Positions 54,956-61,811 of a stretch of 61,811 nucleotides of DNA are shown piece by piece. Position numbers and translations under genes: made by a program. Below the pieces are notes generated by a model. That model was not told where the DNA came from, ran no database searches, and worked only from the letters and a program-made list of their open reading frames with translations. The stretch lies in NCBI GenBank assembly GCA_026986005.1, contig JALSPK010000011.1, positions 1 to 61,811 on the forward strand. Reading direction: 5' to 3'. Position 1 is the stretch's first letter. Each line of letters opens with the position of its first letter. The stretch comes from Saprospiraceae bacterium (GTDB lineage: Bacteria > Bacteroidota > Bacteroidia > Chitinophagales > Saprospiraceae).

Positions 54956-55633
54956 CTATTCTTTCAATAAGTCCGGTCGTCTTTCTTCAGTCCGTCTAAT
55001 ACTTTGCTCCAAACGCCAGTCTCCAATCTTTTGATCATGACCTGACAACAAAATATCCGGTACTTTCCACCCTTTAAAATCTGCTGGTCTAGTGTATACG
55101 GGAGGTGACAATAGATCATCCTGAAATGAATCAGATAAAGCTGATTCGATATCATTAATCACTCCCGGAATCAATCTAACTATAGAGTCCGTCAATATTG
55201 CTGCAGCAATCTCTCCACCGGATAAGACATAATCCCCAACTGATATTTCCAAGGTAACCAAATGCTCTCTAATCCTTTCATCCACCCCCTTATAATGCCC
55301 ACAAATCAAAAGCAAGTTACCTTTCAATGAAAGTGAATTTGCTGTTTTTTGATTATAAGTATCACCATCAGGAGTCAGATATATTATCTCGTCATACACA
55401 GTTTCCCTTTTCAAATCCATGATACAATTGTACAATGGCTCTACCATTAATACCATTCCTGCTCCTCCACCATACTGGGTATCATCTATCTGCTTGTATT
55501 TATTCAATCCATAATCATGTAGATTAATAACATTAATATCTACAAGATTTTTTTCCTTGGCTCTTTGTACTATTGAATAATTCAAAGGACTGTCAAGCAA
55601 CTCCGGAACTGCTGAAATTATATCTATTTTCAT
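54956..55633 (-). CDS. trmD: tRNA (guanine37-N1)-methyltransferase
   Basis: 225 residues. SPOUT-fold enzyme that methylates G37. Signatures: MKIDIISAVPELLDSPLNYSIV, VDINVINLHDYG, QYGGGAGMVLMVEPL, LTPDGDTYNQ, LLLICGHYKGVDERI and EISVGDYVLSGGEIAA in the knot, and the C-terminal PVYTRPADFKGWKVPDILLSG. Convergent with the T9SS cargo gene and just downstream of the SRP RNA. Confidence 0.95.
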   Translation of the reverse strand: MKIDIISAVPELLDSPLNYSIVQRAKEKNLVDINVINLHDYGLNKYKQIDDTQYGGGAGMVLMVEPLYNCIMDLKRETVYDEIIYLTPDGDTYNQKTANSLSLKGNLLLICGHYKGVDERIREHLVTLEISVGDYVLSGGEIAAAILTDSIVRLIPGVINDIESALSDSFQDDLLSPPVYTRPADFKGWKVPDILLSGHDQKIGDWRLEQSIRRTEERRPDLLKE

Positions 55634-55667
55634 AATAAAAAAAATATAAGGGAAGACAAATAAAAAA

Positions 55668-55758
55668 GTGAGGAAATATACCTAACCGCTCAACCTCCTA
55701 CCCTTGCTGCATCTCTACCCTGGGGGAGTTCAGAAGGAGCTGGTCGTACATCCCTCAC
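55668..55758 (-). ncRNA. ffs: Signal recognition particle RNA, small bacterial type
   Basis: On the minus strand the terminal stem GTGAGG/CCTCAC brackets a hairpin whose apex is CCAGG-GTA-GAGA-TGC-AGCAAGGG: the conserved domain IV with the CAGG/AGCA symmetric loop and a GNRA (GAGA) tetraloop. It is followed by TTTTTTATTTG as terminator. About 91 nt between these stems, a little longer if the transcript starts at the promoter-predicted base. It binds Ffh for co-translational targeting. It stands between an RluA-family gene and trmD. Confidence 0.9.
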
Positions 55759-55765
55759 TAGACCG

Positions 55766-55797
55766 CAAAATTACATCTAAATTTAATCATAGGCAAA
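55766..55797 (-). promoter_or_regulatory. Promoter of the SRP RNA gene
   Basis: On the minus strand TTTG, a 20-base spacer and TAATTTTG, matching the consensus perfectly. Seven bases after the box lead to the GTGAGG 5' stem, so the RNA start is well supported. Confidence 0.8.
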
Positions 55798-55799
55798 TA

Positions 55800-56495
55800 T
55801 TAACTTAAGTATTTAATAAAATAATTCCATATGCAATTATTAAAATCGGGTAAAGCATTGAATGTCATTCTTTCTTTCTTGATAGGATGCTCAAAACTCA
55901 AACTATGACAATGAAGGCAAATATTTTTATCCCCTTTTCTAAATTTTGCACCATATTTTATATCTCCATATATAGGAGATAGCTCTTCTCTCAATTGCAC
56001 TCTTATTTGGTGTGGTCTTCCTGTCAATATATTAATATCAAGAAGACTATACTCTCCGTAAATGCTCAGTAGTTTATATGCCAACACTGCTTTCTTTGCT
56101 CCATTCTTAGGCTGCGCAAAAGCTGAAACAGTATTTTTCCTAGTATTTTTAATTAAAAAATGAGTTAATCTTCCTTCAAACTCCCTTATTTTTCCTTCAA
56201 CAATAGCAAAATACCTCTTATCAAATTCTTTGTTTTTAAGCGCAACAGTCAACCTAGTCAAAGCCTTTGACGTTTTGGCAAACACCATAACACCACTTGT
56301 CGGTCGATCCAGACGATGCACAGATCCTAAAAAAACATTGCCCGGCTTATTGTATTTCTCTTTTATAAATTCCTTGAGAATTTCAATAATGCTATCATCT
56401 CCAGTATTGTCCTTTTGCGATAACAGTCCATTGGGTTTATTTACAACCAATATATGGTTATCATCATATAAAATACTTATTCCTTTATATTTCAT
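55800..56495 (-). CDS. RluA family pseudouridine synthase
   Basis: 231 residues. Catalytic Asp in HRLDRPTSGVMVFAKTS (~62-78), second signature ILTGRPHQIRVQLREELSPIYGDIKYGA. N-terminus SILYDDNHILVVNKPNGLLSQ. No S4 domain. A second RluA-type gene exists at 43341, so their targets are probably different positions. The 3' end overlaps the SRP RNA promoter region. Confidence 0.9.
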   Translation of the reverse strand: MKYKGISILYDDNHILVVNKPNGLLSQKDNTGDDSIIEILKEFIKEKYNKPGNVFLGSVHRLDRPTSGVMVFAKTSKALTRLTVALKNKEFDKRYFAIVEGKIREFEGRLTHFLIKNTRKNTVSAFAQPKNGAKKAVLAYKLLSIYGEYSLLDINILTGRPHQIRVQLREELSPIYGDIKYGAKFRKGDKNICLHCHSLSFEHPIKKERMTFNALPDFNNCIWNYFIKYLS

Positions 56496-56576
56496 ATGAC
56501 AAAAATAATCAATATTATTCTAAATACCTTTATTTTGTCTTACAAAATCCTTATGTATTATTAATATACTAAAATA

Positions 56577-56607
56577 TTTGCAATTTAAATTCAAAATTCT
56601 AACTTTG
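56577..56607 (+). promoter_or_regulatory. Promoter of the multihaem cytochrome gene
   Basis: TTTG, a 19-base spacer and TAACTTTG match the consensus; the start would be near 56614, about 15 bases before the ATG. Confidence 0.7.
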
Positions 56608-56628
56608 GTCAAAATAATATAATTATAT

Positions 56629-59163
56629 ATGAAATTAGCTTTCACAATATTTACAGAAGTCATCTTATTTTCAGTGATAATTTTATTTGCGCAGTCTCAT
56701 AAAATTACAGATATCGAAATTGAAAATTCATCAACTAATGAAATAATTTCAAGCTTTAATTCAGGTCAAATTTCTTATCCCTCTATTCAAAATAATGGTC
56801 AGTATCCTCAACCTGACAGAGGATGTTTGGCATCCAAATGTCACCATGGAATTGAACCTATAAGAGATATGCAATCTGACATGATGAAAGAAATAATAAA
56901 AGAAGGCAAAAAAGCGGGTGACCCAAATGGATGTGTCGTATGCCATTATGGTAATCCAAAAGAAGAAAATAATAAAATAAATGCGCATAAAGGATTAATT
57001 ATCCACCCCGGTTCAATGTCAGTATTGGATAAGACTTGTGGCAAATGTCATGAAGACCACCAGTATGCAATGCATCGCAACCTAATGCAAACAGAAGCGG
57101 GAAAAATACAAGGTGGAATGTGGGGATGGGGAGCCAAAACAGGCTATAAAGCAGTATACGGAAACTATAATATAGATGATACAGATGGAGATGATCCTCT
57201 TTTTGGCACAGCGGAGTATAAAAGATATATGCACAAACTCATGAAAAAATATCCTGACAATTTTCCCAAATCAATAAAAGAAATCCCTGAGGCTTCTTCA
57301 ATGGAAAGAATAAAAAAACATCCTGAAGAGGCTGTTTTTACATATTTAAGACAGGAGTGCCTAAGATGCCACGTGGGAGTAAGAGGCAAACAAAGAAGAG
57401 GCGACTATAGAGGAATGGGTTGTTCATCCTGTCACATCCCATATTCTAATGAAGGTAAATACGAAGGAAATGACAAGACTATTCCCAAAGATAAAGCAGG
57501 GCATTTGTTGGTGCATTCGATTCAGTCCTCACGCAAGACTAAAGTGAAGGTAAATGATATCACTTATTCAGGTATACCAAACGAGACCTGTACAACCTGT
57601 CACAATAGAGGAAAGAGGATAGGAATGTCATATCTGGGACTCATGGAATCAGCCTATGATACACCTTGGAATAGCGACGGCTCATCACAAACCAAACTTC
57701 ATGGAAAAAGATATCACTATATACAAGATGATGCACATCACAATATAAAAAGCAGAGATGGTAATCCAAAAGGGGGGCTGCTTTGTCAAGATTGCCATAC
57801 CACCACTTCTGTTCATGGCAATGGAAATATCAGCACTTCAACTTTGGGCGAAGTAGAAATAGAATGTCAAGATTGTCATGGCACACCTGATAAATATCCT
57901 TGGGAATTGCCTTTAGGATATAGTGATGAATTCGGAATAGACTTGGAGGATAAAGCAAGAGGATTGTCCGACACGCTGCTACCTGTCCAAAATGACTTTA
58001 ATACTGTTTATGAAAAAGAAGATGGGTATGTATTGACCGCAAGAGGAAATCCATTTGGCAATGTAGTGAAAAGCAAAGGGGATATCATAGTCCATTCTGC
58101 TAGTGGTTTGGATTTTAAAATGCCTACTTTGAAAAAAATGAATATCGACAATCTTTGGAAAAATCCAGTCAAAGCTCGAACAGCCATGGTAGCCAATAAA
58201 GCTCATATGGATAAAATGGAGTGCTATACTTGCCACGCTACTTGGGCTCCACAATGCTACGGCTGCCATGTACAAGTAGATTATTCGGATAGCAAACAAG
58301 GATTCGATTGGGTAAAAGCCGGACAAATCCAAAACAATCTTGGAGAAACAGCAGAAAGCTGTGAAAGACTTGGTAAGCCCATGATTAAGGGTAAAGTCAG
58401 AGAGGGAAGATCTTATCTCAGATGGGAAGATCCTGTACTAGGCATAAATGGAGAAGGGCGTGTGACACCAATAATACCGGGCTGTCAACAGATTACTACG
58501 GTTATTGGTGAAGATGGAGATGCTCTTGTATACAACAAGATTTGGCATACACCTCCCGGTCTTGAAGGCGGAGGAGAAGAAGGTCAGAAAGGAATTGATA
58601 TGACACCTGTTCAGCCACATACCATTACAGCTAAAGCACGTGAATGTACTTCTTGTCATACCAACCCCAAAGCATTGGGCTATGGTATCGGCGACAATCA
58701 ATTCATGCAAGGGTATACAAAAGATAGATATACAGATTTAAGAACCGGTGATGGCAAGGTAATAAGCAAAAATGCAAGACCACAGCTTACTAGAACAGAT
58801 GATTTGGATATGGACTTATCAATGGTAGTCACCAGAGATGGGAAACAAATGCAAACAGTAGGACATCATTGGCCTTTGTCATCTCCTTTGACTCAAAAGC
58901 AAAGAGAAAAAATGGAAAGAGTAGGAACTTGTATTGCATGTCATCAAGATCTACCTAATGGAGATGTAGCAGTATCAATGATTACTTCAGTAGCCGAATT
59001 TACGGACATGATTCCTCATTCGGACAAAGAACATGCCACAATACTACATCAAGACATCATCCTTGCTGCTTGGGTTAAAATATTTGGCCCAATATTACTA
59101 ATTGTAGGAATTTTACTTTACTTTTGGTTTAGAAGAAAAAGAATGAGAAAGAGTCAAGAATAA
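56629..59163 (+). CDS. Membrane-anchored multihaem cytochrome c with 11 CxxCH and one CX4CH site
   Basis: 844 residues. A hydrophobic export signal (~5-21) and a C-terminal transmembrane helix with a basic stop-transfer (~812-844; LAAWVKIFGPILLIVGILLYFWFRRKRMRKSQE region) place the large middle part outside the cytoplasmic membrane, tethered by its tail. Haem sites: CX4CH at 66-72 (CLASKCH), then CxxCH at 102, 137, 244, 265, 321, 386, 413, 532, 543, 673 and 768. The first site is preceded by PQPDRG. Such proteins usually carry electrons between quinone-linked and periplasmic partners or reduce inorganic or organic acceptors. No family name I can defend. No partner genes adjoin it. Confidence 0.9.
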   Translation: MKLAFTIFTEVILFSVIILFAQSHKITDIEIENSSTNEIISSFNSGQISYPSIQNNGQYPQPDRGCLASKCHHGIEPIRDMQSDMMKEIIKEGKKAGDPNGCVVCHYGNPKEENNKINAHKGLIIHPGSMSVLDKTCGKCHEDHQYAMHRNLMQTEAGKIQGGMWGWGAKTGYKAVYGNYNIDDTDGDDPLFGTAEYKRYMHKLMKKYPDNFPKSIKEIPEASSMERIKKHPEEAVFTYLRQECLRCHVGVRGKQRRGDYRGMGCSSCHIPYSNEGKYEGNDKTIPKDKAGHLLVHSIQSSRKTKVKVNDITYSGIPNETCTTCHNRGKRIGMSYLGLMESAYDTPWNSDGSSQTKLHGKRYHYIQDDAHHNIKSRDGNPKGGLLCQDCHTTTSVHGNGNISTSTLGEVEIECQDCHGTPDKYPWELPLGYSDEFGIDLEDKARGLSDTLLPVQNDFNTVYEKEDGYVLTARGNPFGNVVKSKGDIIVHSASGLDFKMPTLKKMNIDNLWKNPVKARTAMVANKAHMDKMECYTCHATWAPQCYGCHVQVDYSDSKQGFDWVKAGQIQNNLGETAESCERLGKPMIKGKVREGRSYLRWEDPVLGINGEGRVTPIIPGCQQITTVIGEDGDALVYNKIWHTPPGLEGGGEEGQKGIDMTPVQPHTITAKARECTSCHTNPKALGYGIGDNQFMQGYTKDRYTDLRTGDGKVISKNARPQLTRTDDLDMDLSMVVTRDGKQMQTVGHHWPLSSPLTQKQREKMERVGTCIACHQDLPNGDVAVSMITSVAEFTDMIPHSDKEHATILHQDIILAAWVKIFGPILLIVGILLYFWFRRKRMRKSQE

Positions 59164-59285
59164 CTCTCATTGAGATATTTATTAACTTTATTAATATTCG
59201 GTTTGACATTTGAAAATTGCTCTTTCAATATTTGTACAATTTGTTCGAAGAGCTCTTTCTGCTTGCTAATATTCTTTTCTTTCAT
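59154..59285 (-). CDS. Possible 43-aa protein overlapping the cytochrome 3' end
   Basis: An ATG at 59285 opens 43 codons (MKEKNISKQKELFEQIVQIL then KEQFSNVKPNINKVNKYLNE), a helical, charged peptide reminiscent of short antitoxin-like or degraded proteins. Its 3' end overlaps the cytochrome gene by 10 bases on the opposite strand. Weak evidence; it may be a remnant. Confidence 0.25.
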   Translation of the reverse strand: MKEKNISKQKELFEQIVQILKEQFSNVKPNINKVNKYLNESYS

Positions 59286-59384
59286 AATGAATTGGTTTAA
59301 ATATTAATAAATTGCCGTCTTTAATATTAAGACGCAAATAATCCTTAAAACGCTGCCTGAAACCCTAAAAATCATTAAATTCAT

Positions 59385-59424
59385 TAGTGATTGTCTATTA
59401 TGTGCTTGATTTTTTTCAAAAAAC
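59385..59424. repeat. Dispersed palindromic repeat family, half copy E
   Basis: TAGTGATTGTCTATTATGTG then CTTGATTTTTTTCAAAAAAC matches the left arm of copies B and C. No partner arm is visible nearby. Confidence 0.55.
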
Positions 59425-59469
59425 AACTCTATCGGAATTATCAATATAAAACAATAAAAATTTCTTATG

Positions 59470-60420
59470 TCATTCTACTATTTTACAATAATCAATCAAG
59501 GTTTGTGCCCCATCACAAGGATAAGCATATTCGCTTTTAGATTTAACGACCTGAATACCACTACCATACGGGTCGTCGTTTCCGTTTTCAAGAGCTGTTT
59601 TTCTTACTCCCTCCGATTGATTCACAAAAGTATATTCCATCAATGCATCCAATGGCTTTAGTATCCCCTGCATCTCGCTAAATGGTCTTTCACCTTTTGG
59701 ATAGGCATGATCAGCATTTTCAAATATTTGATAATCTTTATTTTTATTATCAATTGATTCCAAAAGATAGAACTCCGTCAATGGAATTCTAGCATCAGTT
59801 CCGTCTGCATCATTGTTTCCTCCAACTCCAAATTTAACAATAACGGTATTTGTATTTTGAGGTAAGTTTTTCATAGCAATAGAATCCATATCAAAAGCAA
59901 ACCATGGATCAAGTGCCATTATGAATCTTCCTTGAGATCCATATTTTTTTACCTTAGAGTAATAGTCCATTATTTTAAACACAAGACCTCCTCCTGCAGA
60001 ATGTCCAACTACCCCAATTTTATTTGTATCTACATGTTCCCAAATATTTTTTCTCACAAAATCAGATGCCAATACTTCATTATATCCATCAATAGAATGT
60101 TGAGCAGATGTTTTTGCCCCTTCGTATGTATAGATGACTACAGCACCATGACTTACCATAAAAGTAATTAATGATTCGTAAGTAATTGATTTTTGGGGTT
60201 CGGAAAACCAACCTGAGGCTAAAAAGATCACCGGTGCTTTACTTTTCAATAATGAAAAATCTTTTGGATAGTAAATTGATGAAAATTCATTATTTTCAAG
60301 AGTAAAATGTAAAATTTCATTTGATCCGGCTTTACCAAACTCTCTAGGAACTTCGGAAACATCTTTATAACATCCAATTAGAGTATAAACAACTAAAATT
60401 AAAAAAATATAATACTTCAT
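59470..60420 (-). CDS. Alpha/beta hydrolase lipoprotein (lipase/esterase-like)
   Basis: 316 residues. Lipoprotein signal ends LIGCYKD (Cys17). The nucleophile elbow GHSAGGGLVF (~140-149), oxyanion region FLASGWFSEP (~67-76) and the catalytic His in ENADHAYPKGERPFSEM fit an alpha/beta hydrolase; an Asp in NNDADGTDAR or WFAFDMD could complete the triad. An ester-cleaving enzyme exposed on the envelope is likely; substrate unknown. Solitary gene. Confidence 0.82.
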   Translation of the reverse strand: MKYYIFLILVVYTLIGCYKDVSEVPREFGKAGSNEILHFTLENNEFSSIYYPKDFSLLKSKAPVIFLASGWFSEPQKSITYESLITFMVSHGAVVIYTYEGAKTSAQHSIDGYNEVLASDFVRKNIWEHVDTNKIGVVGHSAGGGLVFKIMDYYSKVKKYGSQGRFIMALDPWFAFDMDSIAMKNLPQNTNTVIVKFGVGGNNDADGTDARIPLTEFYLLESIDNKNKDYQIFENADHAYPKGERPFSEMQGILKPLDALMEYTFVNQSEGVRKTALENGNDDPYGSGIQVVKSKSEYAYPCDGAQTLIDYCKIVE

Positions 60421-60651
60421 AACTAGTTTGATTTTTATTGATTAAGCAAATACTAAGTCCTATCCTATCTCTCCATCTTGAAAGCGGTTTAGTATCACTT
60501 AGAGAGAACTTCATAACGGAATAAAATTAAATAAATTTTCATAAATTATTTTTTTAACAATTTTAAAGTTGGCTTTATAAACTTCCTTTTTAAAACATAT
60601 TCACATAACTTTTAGTTATCTCAAATAAATGTACGACACCTTTCAAAAGGC

Positions 60652-60671
60652 GTTTCAAATTCATTTGAAAC
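60652..60671. repeat. Perfect 20-bp palindrome, copy 1
   Basis: GTTTCAAATTCATTTGAAAC, nine-base arms with a two-base centre, preceded by GGC. The same arms recur at 60982 in inverted flank context. Confidence 0.7.
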
Positions 60672-60707
60672 ATTACAAATAGAAATGTAATACAATTAAT
60701 TGGTACA

Positions 60708-60756
60708 AAAGCCAGGACTTGAAAGCATGCGATAGCATGACTTCAAAGCCGGCTTT
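60708..60756. repeat. 49-bp stem-loop
   Basis: AAAGCCAGGACTTGAAAGCATGC pairs with GCATGACTTCAAAGCCGGCTTT around a GATA loop, with one bulge and a few mismatches. It lacks a T-run, so it is not a terminator; it resembles a REP-type intergenic palindrome. Confidence 0.6.
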
Positions 60757-60981
60757 AATAATTCACCTTTCATAATTTACAATTATCTTTGTACTTTTAT
60801 CTTTTGTCTTTGTCCTTTTGTCTTCTGATATTTTAAACCATTAAGACATTAAGGAACATTAAGTTGTATTCGATGTAGTTAATTCATTATTCATCATACT
60901 TTTGTCTTTCATTTTCACTGTTTGTTTTATCACCTCTTTTACCCGGCACTTACGTATCGGCAAGTTCCGCTGGTTTTTTTT

Positions 60982-61001
60982 GTTTCAAATAAATTTGAAA
61001 C
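60982..61001. repeat. Perfect 20-bp palindrome, copy 2
   Basis: GTTTCAAATAAATTTGAAAC, same nine-base arms as the copy at 60652 but followed, not preceded, by GCC; the pair is therefore arranged as inverted copies ~330 bp apart. Confidence 0.7.
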
Positions 61002-61068
61002 GCCATTTAAAGGCATTCCCTCATTTTCAAATTTTCACATTTTATCTTTTTCCTTTTATCTTCCAAAC

Positions 61069-61112
61069 TTTTGAACTTTTGCCTTTGAACTTTTGCCTTT
61101 GAACTTTGAACT
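61069..61112. repeat. 14-bp tandem repeat
   Basis: Two and a half copies of TTTGAACTTTTGCC and then TTTGAACTTTGAACTT just before the end of the CHU_C gene. Confidence 0.6.
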
Positions 61113-61114
61113 TC

Positions 61115-61811
61115 CTACCTCAACAGCATCACCTGTCCCGTCTTCACCTCCTCCCCACATGGCGAATCTATCACTATCCGGTATAGATACACGCCGGGGG
61201 ACTGCATTTTGCCCTGATATGTGCCATCCCAGTATTCATTTTGTCCTCCGTTGAAGATTTTTTCGCCCCAGCGATCATATATCTCTGTGGTTAATATATT
61301 TACTTCTTTTGCTTGATATATGCGGAAGGTCTTATTTAGTTCTTCTTGTCCCGAAGGAAAAAATGCATTGGGTATCAGGTATGCTATTGAGTCATCTACC
61401 GTGTACTCTTTTTCGTATATGCATCCGCTTTTATCCGTGATTTTTACGGTATATACCCCTGATGACAGTCCCGATATATCTTCCGTGGTCTCTCCACCAC
61501 TCCACGAAAAAGTATAAGGCGGATTATTGGCATTTTGAAGTATAAGGTCTATTTTCCCGTTTTCACAACCATAGTTTGCCGTGATACTATCCGCAACTTC
61601 CAGACTTTCATAATCCAAATACACCGTAACTATACTATCGCAACCAAATATATCCTTGAGTCCTATCTCATACACTCCCGCTTCTGTCAATATGCTATCT
61701 CCCACCTGCAGCATATCCCCTTTTTCACATAGCACCGTATCTATATCCACTCTTCCCTCAGGATGTACCGTGAGATATAGCTGCACCACACTATCCACTC
61801 CATACGAAGCC
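61115..61811 (-). CDS. Surface protein C-terminus with SprB-like repeat and CHU_C (type B) sorting domain, N-terminus cut by window edge
   Basis: About 231 residues visible; the frame is open to the right edge. Residues near the start contain a Cys-rich module (VDIDTVLCEKGDMLQVGDSI; DIFGCDSIVTVYLDYE), then an SprB-type repeat (CENGKIDLILQNANNPPYTFSWSGGETTEDISGLSSGVYTVKITDKSGC region) and the gliding-motility C-terminal domain (PNAFFPSGQEELNKTFRIY to GVYLYRIVIDS). Proteins of this type are exported by the type IX system and act as gliding adhesins or other surface proteins. Partial gene. Confidence 0.88.
   Translation of the reverse strand, partial: ASYGVDSVVQLYLTVHPEGRVDIDTVLCEKGDMLQVGDSILTEAGVYEIGLKDIFGCDSIVTVYLDYESLEVADSITANYGCENGKIDLILQNANNPPYTFSWSGGETTEDISGLSSGVYTVKITDKSGCIYEKEYTVDDSIAYLIPNAFFPSGQEELNKTFRIYQAKEVNILTTEIYDRWGEKIFNGGQNEYWDGTYQGKMQSPGVYLYRIVIDSPCGEEVKTGQVMLLR

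Larger units (their letters stand above)
60421..61114. other. Hairpin-rich gene-free stretch
   Basis: Nearly 700 bp between the hydrolase and the CHU_C protein. It holds several palindromes listed separately, TTAAGACATTAAGGAACATT-type monotony and polypyrimidine tracts. No protein or RNA gene recognised. Confidence 0.5.

Overview
The window comes from an AT-rich Bacteroidota chromosome, probably from the Saprospiraceae or a related group. Evidence: type IX secretion C-terminal sorting domains on three proteins; a complete alternative complex III operon; a 289-aa primary sigma factor without region 1.1; promoters of the TTTG-N19/20-TAnnTTTG type; start codons without Shine-Dalgarno sequences; class III ProS; type B L31; and paired Skp-like proteins. 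The lineage below phylum is inference.

Layout. 1-3057 (minus): a very large secreted modular protein cut by the window edge and a small secreted protein; their genes share an identical 16-nt leader just before the ATG. 3563-3991: RNase P RNA and its terminator. 4088-5203: cyclopropane fatty acid synthase. 5220-14308 (minus): actABCDEF (alternative complex III) with promoter, plus a possible 36-aa membrane protein at its tail; ActA carries two extra cytochrome c domains, giving seven haem sites. 14472-18738 (minus): four envelope proteins of unknown function (LPP20/FlgO/FlgT-like flavour). 18943-20825: methionine gamma-lyase-type enzyme divergent from an Lrp/AsnC regulator. 20861-21024: a MITE-like palindrome with 28-bp terminal inverted repeats. 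21241-26515: TetR regulator, universal stress protein, rpoD, YraN, L31, SPOR protein and SRAP protein, interspersed with a second dispersed palindromic repeat family. 26527-31688 (minus): giant BNR/LRR surface protein and glycerate kinase. 31804-36026: mini-metalloprotease, ScpB, MltD-like transglycosylase, serC-serA. 36027-36798: a gene-free stretch with another repeat copy and a GC-richer mosaic. 36799-43979: beta-helix lipoprotein, FadL-type porin, an extraordinary Tyr/Gly- and Ser/Arg-rich secreted protein, and proS-smpB-pseudouridine synthase. 44038-50078 (minus): superoxide reductase, PSP1/RicT protein, two Skp proteins, DUF3127 protein, then MsrB, peroxiredoxin, Dps and PerR as an oxidative-defence block. 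50309-56495: lipoproteins, mnmA, rimM, a T9SS cargo protein, trmD, the SRP RNA gene and an RluA-family enzyme. 56629-59163: a membrane-anchored cytochrome with 11 CxxCH sites plus one CX4CH. 59470-61811: a lipoprotein hydrolase, a hairpin-rich gap, and the C-terminus of a gliding-motility-type (CHU_C) surface protein cut by the right edge.

How the genes work together. ActABCDEF would oxidise menaquinol and reduce cytochrome c, but no terminal oxidase follows it here. The PerR-Dps-peroxiredoxin-MsrB block and the superoxide reductase suit an organism exposed to oxygen. Several large adhesin-like proteins suggest surface attachment or gliding. The best leads for something undescribed are the heptahaem ActA fusion, the 12-haem-site cytochrome, the RS-like protein, the four-gene envelope cluster and two families of palindromic repeats.
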